Of a stretch of DNA of 64,000 nucleotides, positions 1 through 7,995 are shown piece by piece. The stretch covers positions 62,001 to 126,000 of the forward strand of contig JARGOX010000007.1 of NCBI GenBank assembly GCA_029233925.1, written 5' to 3'. Source of the stretch: Rhizobiaceae bacterium (GTDB lineage Bacteria > Pseudomonadota > Alphaproteobacteria > Rhizobiales > Rhizobiaceae). Below the pieces are notes generated by a model. The model searched no databases and was not told where the DNA came from. It saw only the letters and a list, made by a program, of their open reading frames with translations. Numbering within the stretch: position 1 is the stretch's first letter; each line of letters opens with the position of its first letter. The position numbers were made by a program, and so were the translations under genes.

Positions 1-2
1 AC

Positions 3-341
3 TGCCGGCAGATTTCGCAGATGTTGTCACGGGTCGGCGACAAGTGGTCCATGCTGGTCGTGACCTATCTGGGTGAGGAAGGCATGCGATTCAGTGAGTT
101 GCGGCGCGGAATAGGCAATATTTCGCAAAAAATGCTGACAACATCCCTGCGCAATCTGGAGCGCGACGGTTTCGTCAAACGCACGGTGCTGCCTACCAGT
201 CCGCCGCGTGTGGATTACGAATTGACGGATTTAGGCCGGGAATTGCTGGTGCCGGTTGCCGGACTTGCTGACTGGACCCGTGAGAATGTACACCGGATTG
301 AAACGGCCAGGAAAGAATACGACCTTTTGCATAAGCCCTGA
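3..341 (+). CDS. HxlR-family transcriptional regulator (5' end missing)
   Basis: This is a winged-helix DNA-binding protein of the HxlR type, a family of small regulators that often sense redox stress or electrophiles. The reading frame is open to the left edge, and an in-frame Cys at bases 3-5 precedes VGDKWSMLVV. In the family a conserved Cys sits just before the GGKW-like motif, so the true start is probably upstream of the window and the ATG at 21 is internal. The recognition region (ISQKMLTTSLRNLERDGFV) and the wing (VDYELTDLGREL) are both present. The cupin gene follows 53 bases later on the same strand and may be its target or co-transcribed. The family call is secure; the ligand is unknown. 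Confidence 0.88.
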   Translation, partial: CRQISQMLSRVGDKWSMLVVTYLGEEGMRFSELRRGIGNISQKMLTTSLRNLERDGFVKRTVLPTSPPRVDYELTDLGRELLVPVAGLADWTRENVHRIETARKEYDLLHKP

Positions 342-394
342 TGCATTCTCGGTGCATGGCAAAAGGGGCATTGTTTACAAACAAGGAGCCATCC

Positions 395-880
395 ATGGAA
401 AACAGCAAAAAAACCGCAGGCATTGCAATTTTGGCGGAAACTGTTCCGCCACGCGCCAAACCGTCCGGCTATCCGGAGCCTTTCTACAGCCGGGTTGCAG
501 GGCGCGAAAAACGGCAATTGGGGGATGTCTTCGGATTGCAGAATTTTGGCGTCAATCTGACGAAGCTTCAGCCAAACACGGAATCCACCATCCTGCACCG
601 GCACAGCAAACAGGACGAATTCATCTATATTCTGGAAGGTGCACCGACGCTGGTCACCGAGAGTGAAGAGGTTTTGCTAGGCCCGGGCATGTGTGCGGGC
701 TTTCCGGCAAAAGGCATTGCCCACCAACTCGTCAATCGGACAGATGAGGTGGTTGTCTATCTCGAGATCGGTGACCGCACGAAAGGTGACGAAGGCATTT
801 ATCCCAATGATGATCTGAAGGCGGTTCTGGGAGATGATGGCAAGTGGATGTTCACCCACAAGGATGGACAGCCCTATTAA
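395..880 (+). CDS. Single-domain cupin protein
   Basis: This is a 161-residue protein with one cupin barrel. Cupin motif 1 is seen as H68-x-H70 with E75, and motif 2 as PAKGIAHQLVN with H110, so the usual three-His/one-Glu metal site is intact. I chose the ATG at 395 because AAGGAG lies at 383-388; an in-frame ATG at 341 would add 18 unlikely residues and overlap the end of the upstream gene. Cupins of this kind are metal-dependent isomerases, dioxygenases or sugar-binding proteins, and the sequence does not say which. Its position directly after an HxlR regulator suggests a small stress or detoxification unit. Confidence 0.85.
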   Translation: MENSKKTAGIAILAETVPPRAKPSGYPEPFYSRVAGREKRQLGDVFGLQNFGVNLTKLQPNTESTILHRHSKQDEFIYILEGAPTLVTESEEVLLGPGMCAGFPAKGIAHQLVNRTDEVVVYLEIGDRTKGDEGIYPNDDLKAVLGDDGKWMFTHKDGQPY

Positions 881-913
881 ATTCTGGTGTCAGTCGGCGA
901 TGCCGGCCTGATT

Positions 914-1693
914 TCAGTCTGGCCGGTTGCCCGTGCGCTCCTCCAGCATCTCGATCTGTATTTGCTGCATTTCTGCAAGCCGCTCCCACTGGCGCGCCAG
1001 TTGGTGGTCAATCTTGTCGTGCAACTGGCGTATCTCCAGCTCGGCCTTGAGATTGACCTGGTAGTCATTTTCCGAGCGCAGACGGTCTTTGGCTTCCTTG
1101 CGGCTCTGGCTCATCATGATGACAGGCGCCTGCAGCGCGGCAATGCACGACAGCACCAGATTGAGCAGGATGAAGGGGTAGGGGTCAAACGGGTGAAACA
1201 GCAACCCTGCCAGATTGAGCCAGATCCAGGTCACCAAAATCAGCAGGAAGGACAGGATAAAGGTCCAGGACCCGCCAAACACAGCCACCCGATCCGCCAT
1301 GCGCTCACCAAAGGTCAGGCCTTCATCGAGCATTTCCTGCGGGTTTTGAGAGATCGTTTCTCCCAGTTTGATGCTTTCCAGTACGCCGTGCTCAAGTGCG
1401 CCGAGTTCGCCGCGCTCGTCCTCCAGAAGATTTTCAACATACCGTCGCCTGTAAGTGGCCAGATCGTCATGGCAGATAAATTTGCCGTCATGCCAATCGG
1501 GAATCTGCGAGTTGATCAATTCGGATACGCCAGGGCGAACCGAAATCCACGGTTTCAATTGAAGGCAGGGGAATTTTTTCTCGCAGACATGACAGGTGCC
1601 AAGATGGGTTTTTGCGGGCGTTGATCTCTGATTCACGGGTGTTTCCTTTGGCATGCTCTTGGCAATCTTTTCCATTGTAGCAGCAGCAATCAT
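914..1693 (-). CDS. DUF1003 membrane protein with N-terminal CxxC
   Basis: This is a 259-residue protein of the DUF1003 family. The family core is seen as GERMADRVAVFGGSW followed by two membrane segments (FILSFLLILVTWIWLNLAG and PFILLNLVLSCIAALQAPVIMM). After these comes the typical MSQSRKEAKDRLRSENDYQVNLKAE stretch and a C-terminal coiled coil ending near the stop. The N-terminal part has Cys34-x-x-Cys37, which could bind metal but is not a known catalytic site. DUF1003 proteins have no established biochemical role. It is convergent with the cupin gene, with only 33 bases between the two stops. ATG 1675 is an alternative start. Confidence 0.85.
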   Translation of the reverse strand: MIAAATMEKIAKSMPKETPVNQRSTPAKTHLGTCHVCEKKFPCLQLKPWISVRPGVSELINSQIPDWHDGKFICHDDLATYRRRYVENLLEDERGELGALEHGVLESIKLGETISQNPQEMLDEGLTFGERMADRVAVFGGSWTFILSFLLILVTWIWLNLAGLLFHPFDPYPFILLNLVLSCIAALQAPVIMMSQSRKEAKDRLRSENDYQVNLKAELEIRQLHDKIDHQLARQWERLAEMQQIQIEMLEERTGNRPD

Positions 1694-1910
1694 CTTTGTG
1701 GAAACACCAAAAAATTACCTTTACCCATGGTCATTCTTGATTGGTGCTGATGCAGGCAAGCCGGGTTTGCAGGCTGGCAATTGAAATCCTTCCCGCGTGG
1801 CCGGATGTTTGAACGCCTGTTTTGGCCGTTTATAAATTGATTCAACTCCTATAGGCTATCTGCTTGTTGTGATTGTCTTTTCAAATTGTTCTTGCGGAAG
1901 GAATGCAGAT

Positions 1911-2132
1911 ATGAGTGAAAAAAACGTGACGTTTTTTGGCAATGTCAAACTAATCATTGCCAGCATACTCGGTGTGATCCTGCTGCTCTTTGCATTGCAG
2001 AATATGGCGCGTGTCGATCTTACCTTTCTGTTCTGGACATTCGAGGCCCGGCGCGTGGTCGTCATTGTCATGAGTTTCATCATCGGCATTGCGGTCGGGT
2101 GGCTTTTAAAGGCCCACAGGTCGCGGACCTGA
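1911..2132 (+). CDS. LapA-domain (DUF1049) small membrane protein
   Basis: This is a 73-residue protein with two membrane helices separated by a short loop (NMARVDLTFLFWTFEARRVVVIVMS). That arrangement is typical of the lipopolysaccharide assembly protein A (LapA/YciS) domain. The start at 1911 is preceded by GGAAGGA at 1896-1902; a GTG at 1869 in the same frame would add 14 residues without a site. In enterobacteria LapA works with LapB in controlling LpxC turnover, but no lapB is adjacent here, so that role is only a possibility. A stem (GGTTGCCC/GGGCAGCC at 2162-2180) lies downstream, without a T tract. Confidence 0.75.
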   Translation: MSEKNVTFFGNVKLIIASILGVILLLFALQNMARVDLTFLFWTFEARRVVVIVMSFIIGIAVGWLLKAHRSRT

Positions 2133-2246
2133 CATCGCATTTCAACGGTATGGACTATCCAGGTTGCCCTTTGGGCAGCCCGGGAATCTGAAAAACAGCG
2201 GTTCACACAAAGGAGGGCTGTTGTACCAGGAGCAGGAGAGCAATCC

Positions 2247-2942
2247 ATGGGCCGACTTCATATCGAACAGCACAGTGTCCATCGGGTGGGCTGGTTGCGG
2301 GCTGCCGTTCTCGGTGCAAATGACGGGCTTGTATCAACGGCCAGCCTGATCGTTGGTGTCGCCGCAGCTTCCGCGGGAACCGGAGAGATTCTTGTGGCCG
2401 GAACTGCGGGACTTGTTGCCGGCGCCATGTCCATGGCCGCCGGAGAGTACGTCTCGGTCAGTTCGCAATCGGACACTGAAGAGGCGGATATTGCCAGGGA
2501 ACGACAGGAACTCATAGACCAGCCGGAATTCGAATTGAAAGAACTGGCGCAATCCTTTGTCGTCAGGGGCGTTGAAGAACGGACAGCCCTGGAGGTTGCC
2601 AAGCAATTGACCGCAAAGGATGCCCTGGGTGCCCATGCCCGAGAAGAGCTTGGTATCTCCGACATCACCACAGCGCGGCCGCTAGAGGCGGCAATGACCT
2701 CCGCCCTGACCTTTGCCATCGGTGCGGCGCTGCCCCTGATCATTGTGCTGCTGTCCTCGTCAGCAACGCTGATCTATGCCATTGTAATCGCCACGCTTAT
2801 CTTCCTGGCGATCCTTGGCGCATTGGGTGCGAAAGCCGGCGGCGCCAATGTTTTGAAAGCGACCGTAAGGGTCACATTCTGGGGCGCTATTGCCATGGCC
2901 ATAACGGCTGGTGTGGGCGCCTTGTTTGGAGCAGTGGTATAG
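2247..2942 (+). CDS. VIT1/CCC1-family transporter
   Basis: This is a 231-residue membrane protein of the vacuolar iron transporter (VIT/CCC1) family, which moves Fe(II) or Mn(II) out of the cytoplasm. The signature first helix LGANDGLVSTASLIVGVAAAS is seen near residue 22. The second conserved block GLVAGAMSMAAGEYVSVSSQSD follows, and then a cytoplasmic acidic helical region (EEADIARERQEL...ELKELAQ) that binds metal in plant and yeast members. Three further helices end the protein. A purine-rich site (GGAGCAGGAGAG) precedes the ATG. Together with the antiporter and P-type ATPase downstream it suggests a metal/cation homeostasis neighbourhood. Confidence 0.88.
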   Translation: MGRLHIEQHSVHRVGWLRAAVLGANDGLVSTASLIVGVAAASAGTGEILVAGTAGLVAGAMSMAAGEYVSVSSQSDTEEADIARERQELIDQPEFELKELAQSFVVRGVEERTALEVAKQLTAKDALGAHAREELGISDITTARPLEAAMTSALTFAIGAALPLIIVLLSSSATLIYAIVIATLIFLAILGALGAKAGGANVLKATVRVTFWGAIAMAITAGVGALFGAVV

Positions 2943-3101
2943 ATTCACACGACGTGAAGCGCCGGTGCCTGAGGCCCGACCTGCGGCAAGAGAAACTATT
3001 TTCATCGTGTTATTGTGGGCGCTGATCCGCATATCCACTTGCATAAAGCTGCCATGCAGCATCCGGCTTTTTCAAAGCCTCACCTTTTGGAGTGCCTGCC
3101 T

Positions 3102-4025
3102 GTGTTGCTCACCATCACGTTCCTGCTGTCGGGGTTGGTTTTGCTGTTTTTTGGCGGTGAAGCGCTGGTGCGCGGCGGTGTCTCTCTGGCGCATCGCGTC
3201 GGCCTGTCACCCTTCGTCATCGGTCTGACGGTCATCGGTTTTGGTACGTCCACGCCGGAACTGCTGGTTTCCGTTCAGGCCTCGCTGGCTGGTGCGCCAG
3301 ATATTTCCATCGGCAATGTGGTCGGCTCAAACATTGCCAATATTCTGCTGATTCTGGGCGTGTCCGCCTGTATCACGCCGATGGCATTGAAATTTGTGCA
3401 ATTGTCGCGTGATCTGTTCATCATGATCGCAGCGGCGCTCATCATGCTGGCTCTGGGCTATTACGGCATGATCGACCGGTTTGCCGGGGTCGCCATGCTG
3501 GCCATGCTTGCGGCCTATCTGCTTTACATCGGAAAAATTGCCCCAAGGGATGATGTTGCGGCAGACAATGTGGTTCAATCCATGAAGGGCTGGAAAGAAG
3601 CGGTCACGATTGTTGGCGGCTTGGTTGCCTTGATGCTCGGTGCGGACCTGCTGGTGGATTCCTCGACGACGATTGCCCGGGCCTTTGGTATATCGGAAGC
3701 TGTTATCGGCCTGACGATTGTTGCCGTCGGTACAAGCCTGCCGGAGCTGGCAACCTCGGTGATTGCTGCCTTTCGTCGCCACGCCGACGTTGCCATCGGC
3801 AATGTGATCGGCTCGAATATCTTCAATATTCTGGGCATATTGGGTGTGACAGCGCTGTTGAAACCGGTCAATATCACGTCACAGATTGCCAATATTGATA
3901 TTCCGCTCATGCTAACCGTTTCGGTCGCTCTGGCCGTTTTTGCCCACTTGTTCACGTCACTTGGCCGTGCTGCAGGTGCAGGATTTCTCGTCGCCTATTT
4001 TGCCTATCTGGTCTATCTTTTCTGA
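3102..4025 (+). CDS. Calcium/sodium antiporter (CaCA family, YrbG-like)
   Basis: This membrane antiporter has the two inverted alpha repeats that define the CaCA superfamily. They are GFGTSTPELLVS...GNVVGSNIANILLILG in the first half and AVGTSLPELATS...GNVIGSNIFNILGILG in the second. These repeats carry the acidic and polar residues that bind Ca2+ and Na+. I prefer the GTG at 3102, which has GGAG at 3089-3092 and gives a 307-residue protein starting at the first helix as in other members. ATG-type starts at 3015 or 3054 would add a hydrophilic leader. The ion exchanged is inferred from the family. Confidence 0.88.
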   Translation: MLLTITFLLSGLVLLFFGGEALVRGGVSLAHRVGLSPFVIGLTVIGFGTSTPELLVSVQASLAGAPDISIGNVVGSNIANILLILGVSACITPMALKFVQLSRDLFIMIAAALIMLALGYYGMIDRFAGVAMLAMLAAYLLYIGKIAPRDDVAADNVVQSMKGWKEAVTIVGGLVALMLGADLLVDSSTTIARAFGISEAVIGLTIVAVGTSLPELATSVIAAFRRHADVAIGNVIGSNIFNILGILGVTALLKPVNITSQIANIDIPLMLTVSVALAVFAHLFTSLGRAAGAGFLVAYFAYLVYLF

Positions 4026-4092
4026 TGATGCGCTTGTGAATCCCATCTGATGATTTGATTCATCAAGGCCCTCTATCCGATTGTTAATATGG

Positions 4093-4098
4093 TATAGT
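4093..4098 (+). promoter_or_regulatory. Candidate -10 box of the 6S-like RNA
   Basis: TATAGT lies about six bases before the proposed 5' end of the 6S-like RNA at about 4101-4104. No convincing -35 hexamer is seen 17 bases upstream, so the assignment rests on position and on the TGGTATAGT context. Confidence 0.35.
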
Positions 4099-4100
4099 TT

Positions 4101-4265
4101 GCGATGCCTTGGTCATGTCTCCTGGTTGCTGGTTATGGTGGCTGCAGGCACAGGACCGGTCCCTATTCTTTTCACGCGCCACGATGTCGTTTAAAGACAA
4201 GAAAGGCGTTGGCGCAATTATTACGCTTGCTCCTGACCACGCACCCAATCCGTGCCGAAGCATAT
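4101..4265 (+). ncRNA. ssrS: 6S-like RNA upstream of fau
   Basis: 6S RNA binds the housekeeping RNA polymerase holoenzyme by mimicking an open promoter. This 165-base non-coding stretch can fold as one long hairpin. The closing stem is ATGC 4104-4107 with GCAT 4260-4263, plus TT/AA and GG/CC next to it. An inner stem is CAGGA 4151-4155 with TCCTG 4231-4235. A large internal bubble follows, and then a terminal arm GCGCCA 4176-4181 / TGGCGC 4210-4215 capped by TGTC/GACA (4185-4188, 4196-4199). A 6S RNA next to the 5-formyl-THF cyclo-ligase gene is a known arrangement in proteobacteria. Ends are approximate, and no covariance search was run. Confidence 0.62.
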
Positions 4266-4282
4266 ACAAGGGAGTGTTGACC

Positions 4283-4975
4283 ATGGCGGGACCAAAAGAC
4301 AGTGATCCGGTGGGCAGGTTCTCGTCATCACCCTGTTTTGCCCATGAAGTCGAACAGGCCGCCGATGGCTCATTTTACGTATTTGATGAAGAGCAGCACC
4401 GCGATGTGATGCGTTGGCGAAAGGCTGAGCGCGAGCGATTGCTGAAACAAAGGATGGCGGTCAGTGCTGATCAAAGACAGCAATGGTCAGCCGCCATTGC
4501 GCAACATATTGCCGAGATCAGTGATTTCGACAACAAAATTGTCAGTTTCTATTGGCCTTTCAAAGGCGAACCGGACCTCAGGCCGCTGATGAATGTCGTC
4601 ATGGAAAAAGGCGGCTCCTGCGTGCTGCCTGTAGTTGTTGCAAAAGCGATGCCACTGGAATTCTGGTCCTGGAAACCTGGTGACGCGCTGGACCGCGGGG
4701 TATGGAACATTCCCATCCCCGCATCCAACAACCGCGTGACGCCGAACATTGTTCTGGCGCCGGTGGTGGGCTTCGATCCGGATCGCTTCAGGCTTGGCTA
4801 TGGGGGCGGGTTCTTCGATCGCACCCTTGCGGCAATGGATTCCAAACCACTGGTCATCGGATTGGGTTATTCCATGGCTGCGGTTAAAACGATATTTCCA
4901 CAGCCGCACGATATTCCCATGAGTGTAATCGTTACCGAAAATGGCTTGACCGAAAATGGCTTGCAAACCAAGTGA
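4283..4975 (+). CDS. fau: 5-formyltetrahydrofolate cyclo-ligase
   Basis: This 230-residue enzyme converts 5-formyltetrahydrofolate to 5,10-methenyltetrahydrofolate with ATP, returning the stored folate to the one-carbon pool. The family motif GYGGGFFDRTL lies near residue 173. It is preceded by the conserved PDIVLAPVVGFD-like strand (PNIVLAPVVGFDPDRFRLG), and the substrate-binding N-terminal basic helix (MRWRKAERERLLKQR) is present. ATG 4283 is chosen because AAGGGAG is at 4268-4274. The open frame back to 4109 overlaps the 6S-like RNA and is not coding. The 6S RNA immediately upstream suggests a shared transcript, as in enterobacteria. Confidence 0.93.
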   Translation: MAGPKDSDPVGRFSSSPCFAHEVEQAADGSFYVFDEEQHRDVMRWRKAERERLLKQRMAVSADQRQQWSAAIAQHIAEISDFDNKIVSFYWPFKGEPDLRPLMNVVMEKGGSCVLPVVVAKAMPLEFWSWKPGDALDRGVWNIPIPASNNRVTPNIVLAPVVGFDPDRFRLGYGGGFFDRTLAAMDSKPLVIGLGYSMAAVKTIFPQPHDIPMSVIVTENGLTENGLQTK

Positions 4976-5100
4976 GATCAAACAGCAAGGGCGCCGGAAC
5001 AATAACGATGTCTATTGAATGAACGCAGCAATTTGCTGATAATCGTGTTGCAGAGAAATGCCTGCAAAATTCTGTAACGCTTTGATCCATCGCAACGCGA

Positions 5101-5120
5101 TATCTTCTGAATTGAAGATA
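5101..5120. promoter_or_regulatory. Perfect palindrome before the P-type ATPase gene
   Basis: TATCTTC and GAAGATA form a perfect 7-bp inverted repeat around a 6-base centre, 55 bases before the proposed ATPase start. It could be an operator or a small mRNA hairpin. No regulator is adjacent. Confidence 0.3.
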
Positions 5121-5175
5121 GTCCCGATGAGGAGTTTTGCGCCAGAACGCAACAACCTGTCAGGACATATCCCCT

Positions 5176-7878
5176 ATGGCTCAGGCCGACCATTTCGCTC
5201 ATCCCATCGAAAACTGTCATGCGAAGGCCGTGGCAGAGACCCTTGTTGCTGTGCATTCGAACGCGAATGTAGGGCTTTCGCAACAGGAAGCTGATCATCG
5301 TCTCTCCGTCCACGGCAGGAATGCCTTGCGCATGCGCAAACCTGCCAACCTGTTTCGCCTCCTGTTTAATCAGTTTGAAAACCCTGTGGTCTGGTTGTTG
5401 TCAGCCGCCGCCCTGGTCGCCTTTGTGTTCGGCGAGTGGCAGGAAGGGACTGCCGTATTGGCTGTGCTTGTGATCAATGCGGGTATCGGTTTTGTCACCG
5501 AAATGCGCGCCGTGCGATCCATGGAGGCGCTACGCGCGTTGGGCAACCTGACGACAAGGGTTCGCAGGGATGGCAGGGCATTGCTTCTTGCCGCAGAAGA
5601 ACTGGTGCCGGGAGACATCGTACTTCTTGAAGGTGGCGATATCGTTGCCGCCGATTTGCGACTGGTAAAAGGGTCGAACCTTTCGGCCGACGAATCTGCG
5701 CTCACCGGTGAATCCGTGCCGGTGTCCAAAAGCAGCGAACCGGTTTCTGCCGAATGCGTCATCGGTGACCGTTCTTCGATGATTTTCAAGGGAACGGCAA
5801 TTACCCGTGGCAGCGGCATCGGTGTTGTGGTGGCAACGGGCATGCAATCCGAGCTTGGCCAGATATCCAGATTGGTGGAGGATGCCGCTCCCGAACATTC
5901 GCCCTTGGAACGGCAGCTTGAGCGTCTCAGTGGCCAACTCGTCCGTTTCACCCTGCTGATCGTCACGCTGATTGGCGTCGTTGGCGTGTTTGCGGGGCGC
6001 GCACCCTATCTGATGATAGAGTCGGCCATTGCCCTGGCGGTTGCGGCCATTCCCGAAGGCCTGCCAATCGTGGCCACCATGGCGCTGGCGCGCGGCATGT
6101 GGCGCATGGCTCGCAAGAACGCATTGATAGAACGTTTGTCCGCAGTGGAAACCCTTGGGGCGACGACCGTCATTTTTACCGACAAGACCGGAACACTGAC
6201 CGAAAATAACATGCGGCTTCGTGAACTCGATCTGCCCGATGGATTTGTGGAACTGAATCCTGAAACCTCCAAATTCGTTTTGGAAGCCCAGCCGATCAAT
6301 ATCGAGCAAATGCCCGGTATCGATCAGGCTCTCATTGCGTTGATTTTATGTAACAATGCCGAACTGGGCACCGATCAGACGAAACACACGGGCGACCCGC
6401 TTGAACTGGCCTTTCTGGAGGCTGGTCTGCTGGTCGGCAGACAAAAGGCGGATCTGCTCAGGCAATATCCGAGGGTTGATGAGGTCGCCTTTGATTCCGA
6501 ATCCAAAAAAATGGCCACGGTCCATAAGGATGGTGATGCGTTCCTCGTGTGCGTCAAAGGTGCGCCGGAAACATTGCTGGATCATTCCACGCAAATTGCC
6601 GTGAACGGATCCATTTCGCCGCTTGATAAAAGTGGGCGTGAGCGATGGCTCGTTCGAACCAATGAAATGGCAGCGCGTGGCATGCGGGTCCTTGCAGTGG
6701 CGACCAAACACACAGCCAATCGGGAAGAGGATGCCTATGGCAATCTGACCTTTTTGGGGTTGCTTGGCCTCTATGATCCGCCCCGCCGGGATGTTCGCGA
6801 AGCCATAAAAGACTGTCAGCAGGCCGGTATTCGCGTGCTCATGATAACCGGCGACCATGCAGTAACTGCCAAAAGCATTGCTGCGGCCATTGGAATTGCC
6901 GGAGAGAACGACACGGTGATGGAGGGGCGCAATCTCAAACCTGCAAAGGATCTGAGCGCCGCCGAATTTAAGGAAATACGAGCTGCGACGGTTTTCGCAC
7001 GCGTCAGCCCGGCCCAGAAGCTCGACCTTGTTTCGATCTATCAGGCAGATGGAGAGATCGTGGCAATGACCGGTGATGGCGTCAATGATGCGCCTGCCTT
7101 GAAGAAAGCCGATATTGGCATTGCCATGGGTTTGCGCGGAACACAGGTCGCGCGGGAGGCCGCCGTCATGGTGTTGCGTGACGATGCCTTTGCTACGATC
7201 ATTTCCGCCATTCGCGAAGGGCGGGTCATTTTTCGCAATATCCAGCGGTTCGTGATGTACCTTCTATCATGCAACCTGAGTGAGGTACTCGTTGTTGGAA
7301 TGGCCATTCTGGTGGGTCTTCCTCTTCCGCTGCTGCCTTTGCAGATTCTCTTTCTCAACCTGGTGACGGATGTTTTTCCCGCTTTTGCCCTGGGACTTGG
7401 CGAAGAAGGGGAACATGTCCTTCGATCCGAGCCACGAGATCCGCGCAAGCCAATCTTTACCGGACGCATGTGGATCGAGACGATTGCCTACAGCCTGAGC
7501 ATTACACTGGCGACGCTGGGGGCGCTGGCCATCGCGCGTCTGGTTCTGCTGATGGACAGGCAGGAGGCCGTTACCGTTTCCTTCCTGACACTTGCTTTTG
7601 CACAACTCTGGCACGTCTTCAACATGCGTGACCGGGGATCCAACTGGATCAGCAATTCGGTGACACGAAATTACTTTGTCTGGGCCGCACTGGCGCTCAG
7701 CGGCGGGCTTTTGCTGGCAGCAGTCTACTTGCCCTCCCTTGCCGAGATTCTGCAATTATCGGCGCCGACAGGGCATGCCTGGTTGCTGATTCTGACAATG
7801 AGTGCGCTGCCGCTGGTCCTTAGACAGGTAGGAAAAATGGTCTCGCTCATGCTGTACCGGCGCAAGAAAGGCAGATGA
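5176..7878 (+). CDS. P-type cation-transporting ATPase, P2/Ca2+-like
   Basis: This is a 900-residue ATP-driven ion pump. The order is N-terminal cation ATPase domain, helices M1-M2, actuator with TGES (177-180), M3-M4 with PEGLP (293-297), and phosphorylation site DKTGTLT (Asp336). It continues with the nucleotide-binding domain, the hinge TGDGVNDAPALK (from 632) and six C-terminal helices. PEGLP in M4, NLSE in M5 and NLVTD in M6 match the Ca2+-binding residues of SERCA-type P2A pumps better than heavy-metal or K+ pumps, so Ca2+ efflux is the leading inference. ATG 5176 gives the usual N-terminus; TTG 5137 is a possible longer start. Mn2+ or Na+ remain possible substrates. Confidence 0.9.
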   Translation: MAQADHFAHPIENCHAKAVAETLVAVHSNANVGLSQQEADHRLSVHGRNALRMRKPANLFRLLFNQFENPVVWLLSAAALVAFVFGEWQEGTAVLAVLVINAGIGFVTEMRAVRSMEALRALGNLTTRVRRDGRALLLAAEELVPGDIVLLEGGDIVAADLRLVKGSNLSADESALTGESVPVSKSSEPVSAECVIGDRSSMIFKGTAITRGSGIGVVVATGMQSELGQISRLVEDAAPEHSPLERQLERLSGQLVRFTLLIVTLIGVVGVFAGRAPYLMIESAIALAVAAIPEGLPIVATMALARGMWRMARKNALIERLSAVETLGATTVIFTDKTGTLTENNMRLRELDLPDGFVELNPETSKFVLEAQPINIEQMPGIDQALIALILCNNAELGTDQTKHTGDPLELAFLEAGLLVGRQKADLLRQYPRVDEVAFDSESKKMATVHKDGDAFLVCVKGAPETLLDHSTQIAVNGSISPLDKSGRERWLVRTNEMAARGMRVLAVATKHTANREEDAYGNLTFLGLLGLYDPPRRDVREAIKDCQQAGIRVLMITGDHAVTAKSIAAAIGIAGENDTVMEGRNLKPAKDLSAAEFKEIRAATVFARVSPAQKLDLVSIYQADGEIVAMTGDGVNDAPALKKADIGIAMGLRGTQVAREAAVMVLRDDAFATIISAIREGRVIFRNIQRFVMYLLSCNLSEVLVVGMAILVGLPLPLLPLQILFLNLVTDVFPAFALGLGEEGEHVLRSEPRDPRKPIFTGRMWIETIAYSLSITLATLGALAIARLVLLMDRQEAVTVSFLTLAFAQLWHVFNMRDRGSNWISNSVTRNYFVWAALALSGGLLLAAVYLPSLAEILQLSAPTGHAWLLILTMSALPLVLRQVGKMVSLMLYRRKKGR

Positions 7879-7884
7879 CAGCTG

Positions 7885-7995
7885 TCAGCCGCGCAGCGCA
7901 AAGGCGATCAGCATGCCTGCAACAAGGATGTTGAACAGCCAGAACAGCATCATTATTCGCACATTCGAGGATTTTCTGGAAAGCCACTCAATCAT
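7885..7995 (-). CDS. 36-residue membrane peptide coupled to the ferric-reductase-like gene
   Basis: This short ORF encodes MIEWLSRKSSN followed by a single strongly hydrophobic helix (about residues 14-34) and ends in RG. Its ATG overlaps the stop of the upstream flavohaem gene by eight bases (ATGATTGA), and GAAAGG lies seven bases before the ATG, so re-initiation coupling is likely. The N-terminal basic residues predict N-in topology. Small single-helix proteins coded this way are often accessory subunits that stabilise a membrane complex. That is inference: no homologue is recognised and no function is assigned. Confidence 0.6.
   Translation of the reverse strand: MIEWLSRKSSNVRIMMLFWLFNILVAGMLIAFALRG

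Noticed and set aside
4109-4282. N-terminal extension of the 5-formyl-THF cyclo-ligase
   Set aside because: The extension overlaps the predicted 6S RNA structure and is not typical of the family; a good ribosome site precedes ATG 4283.
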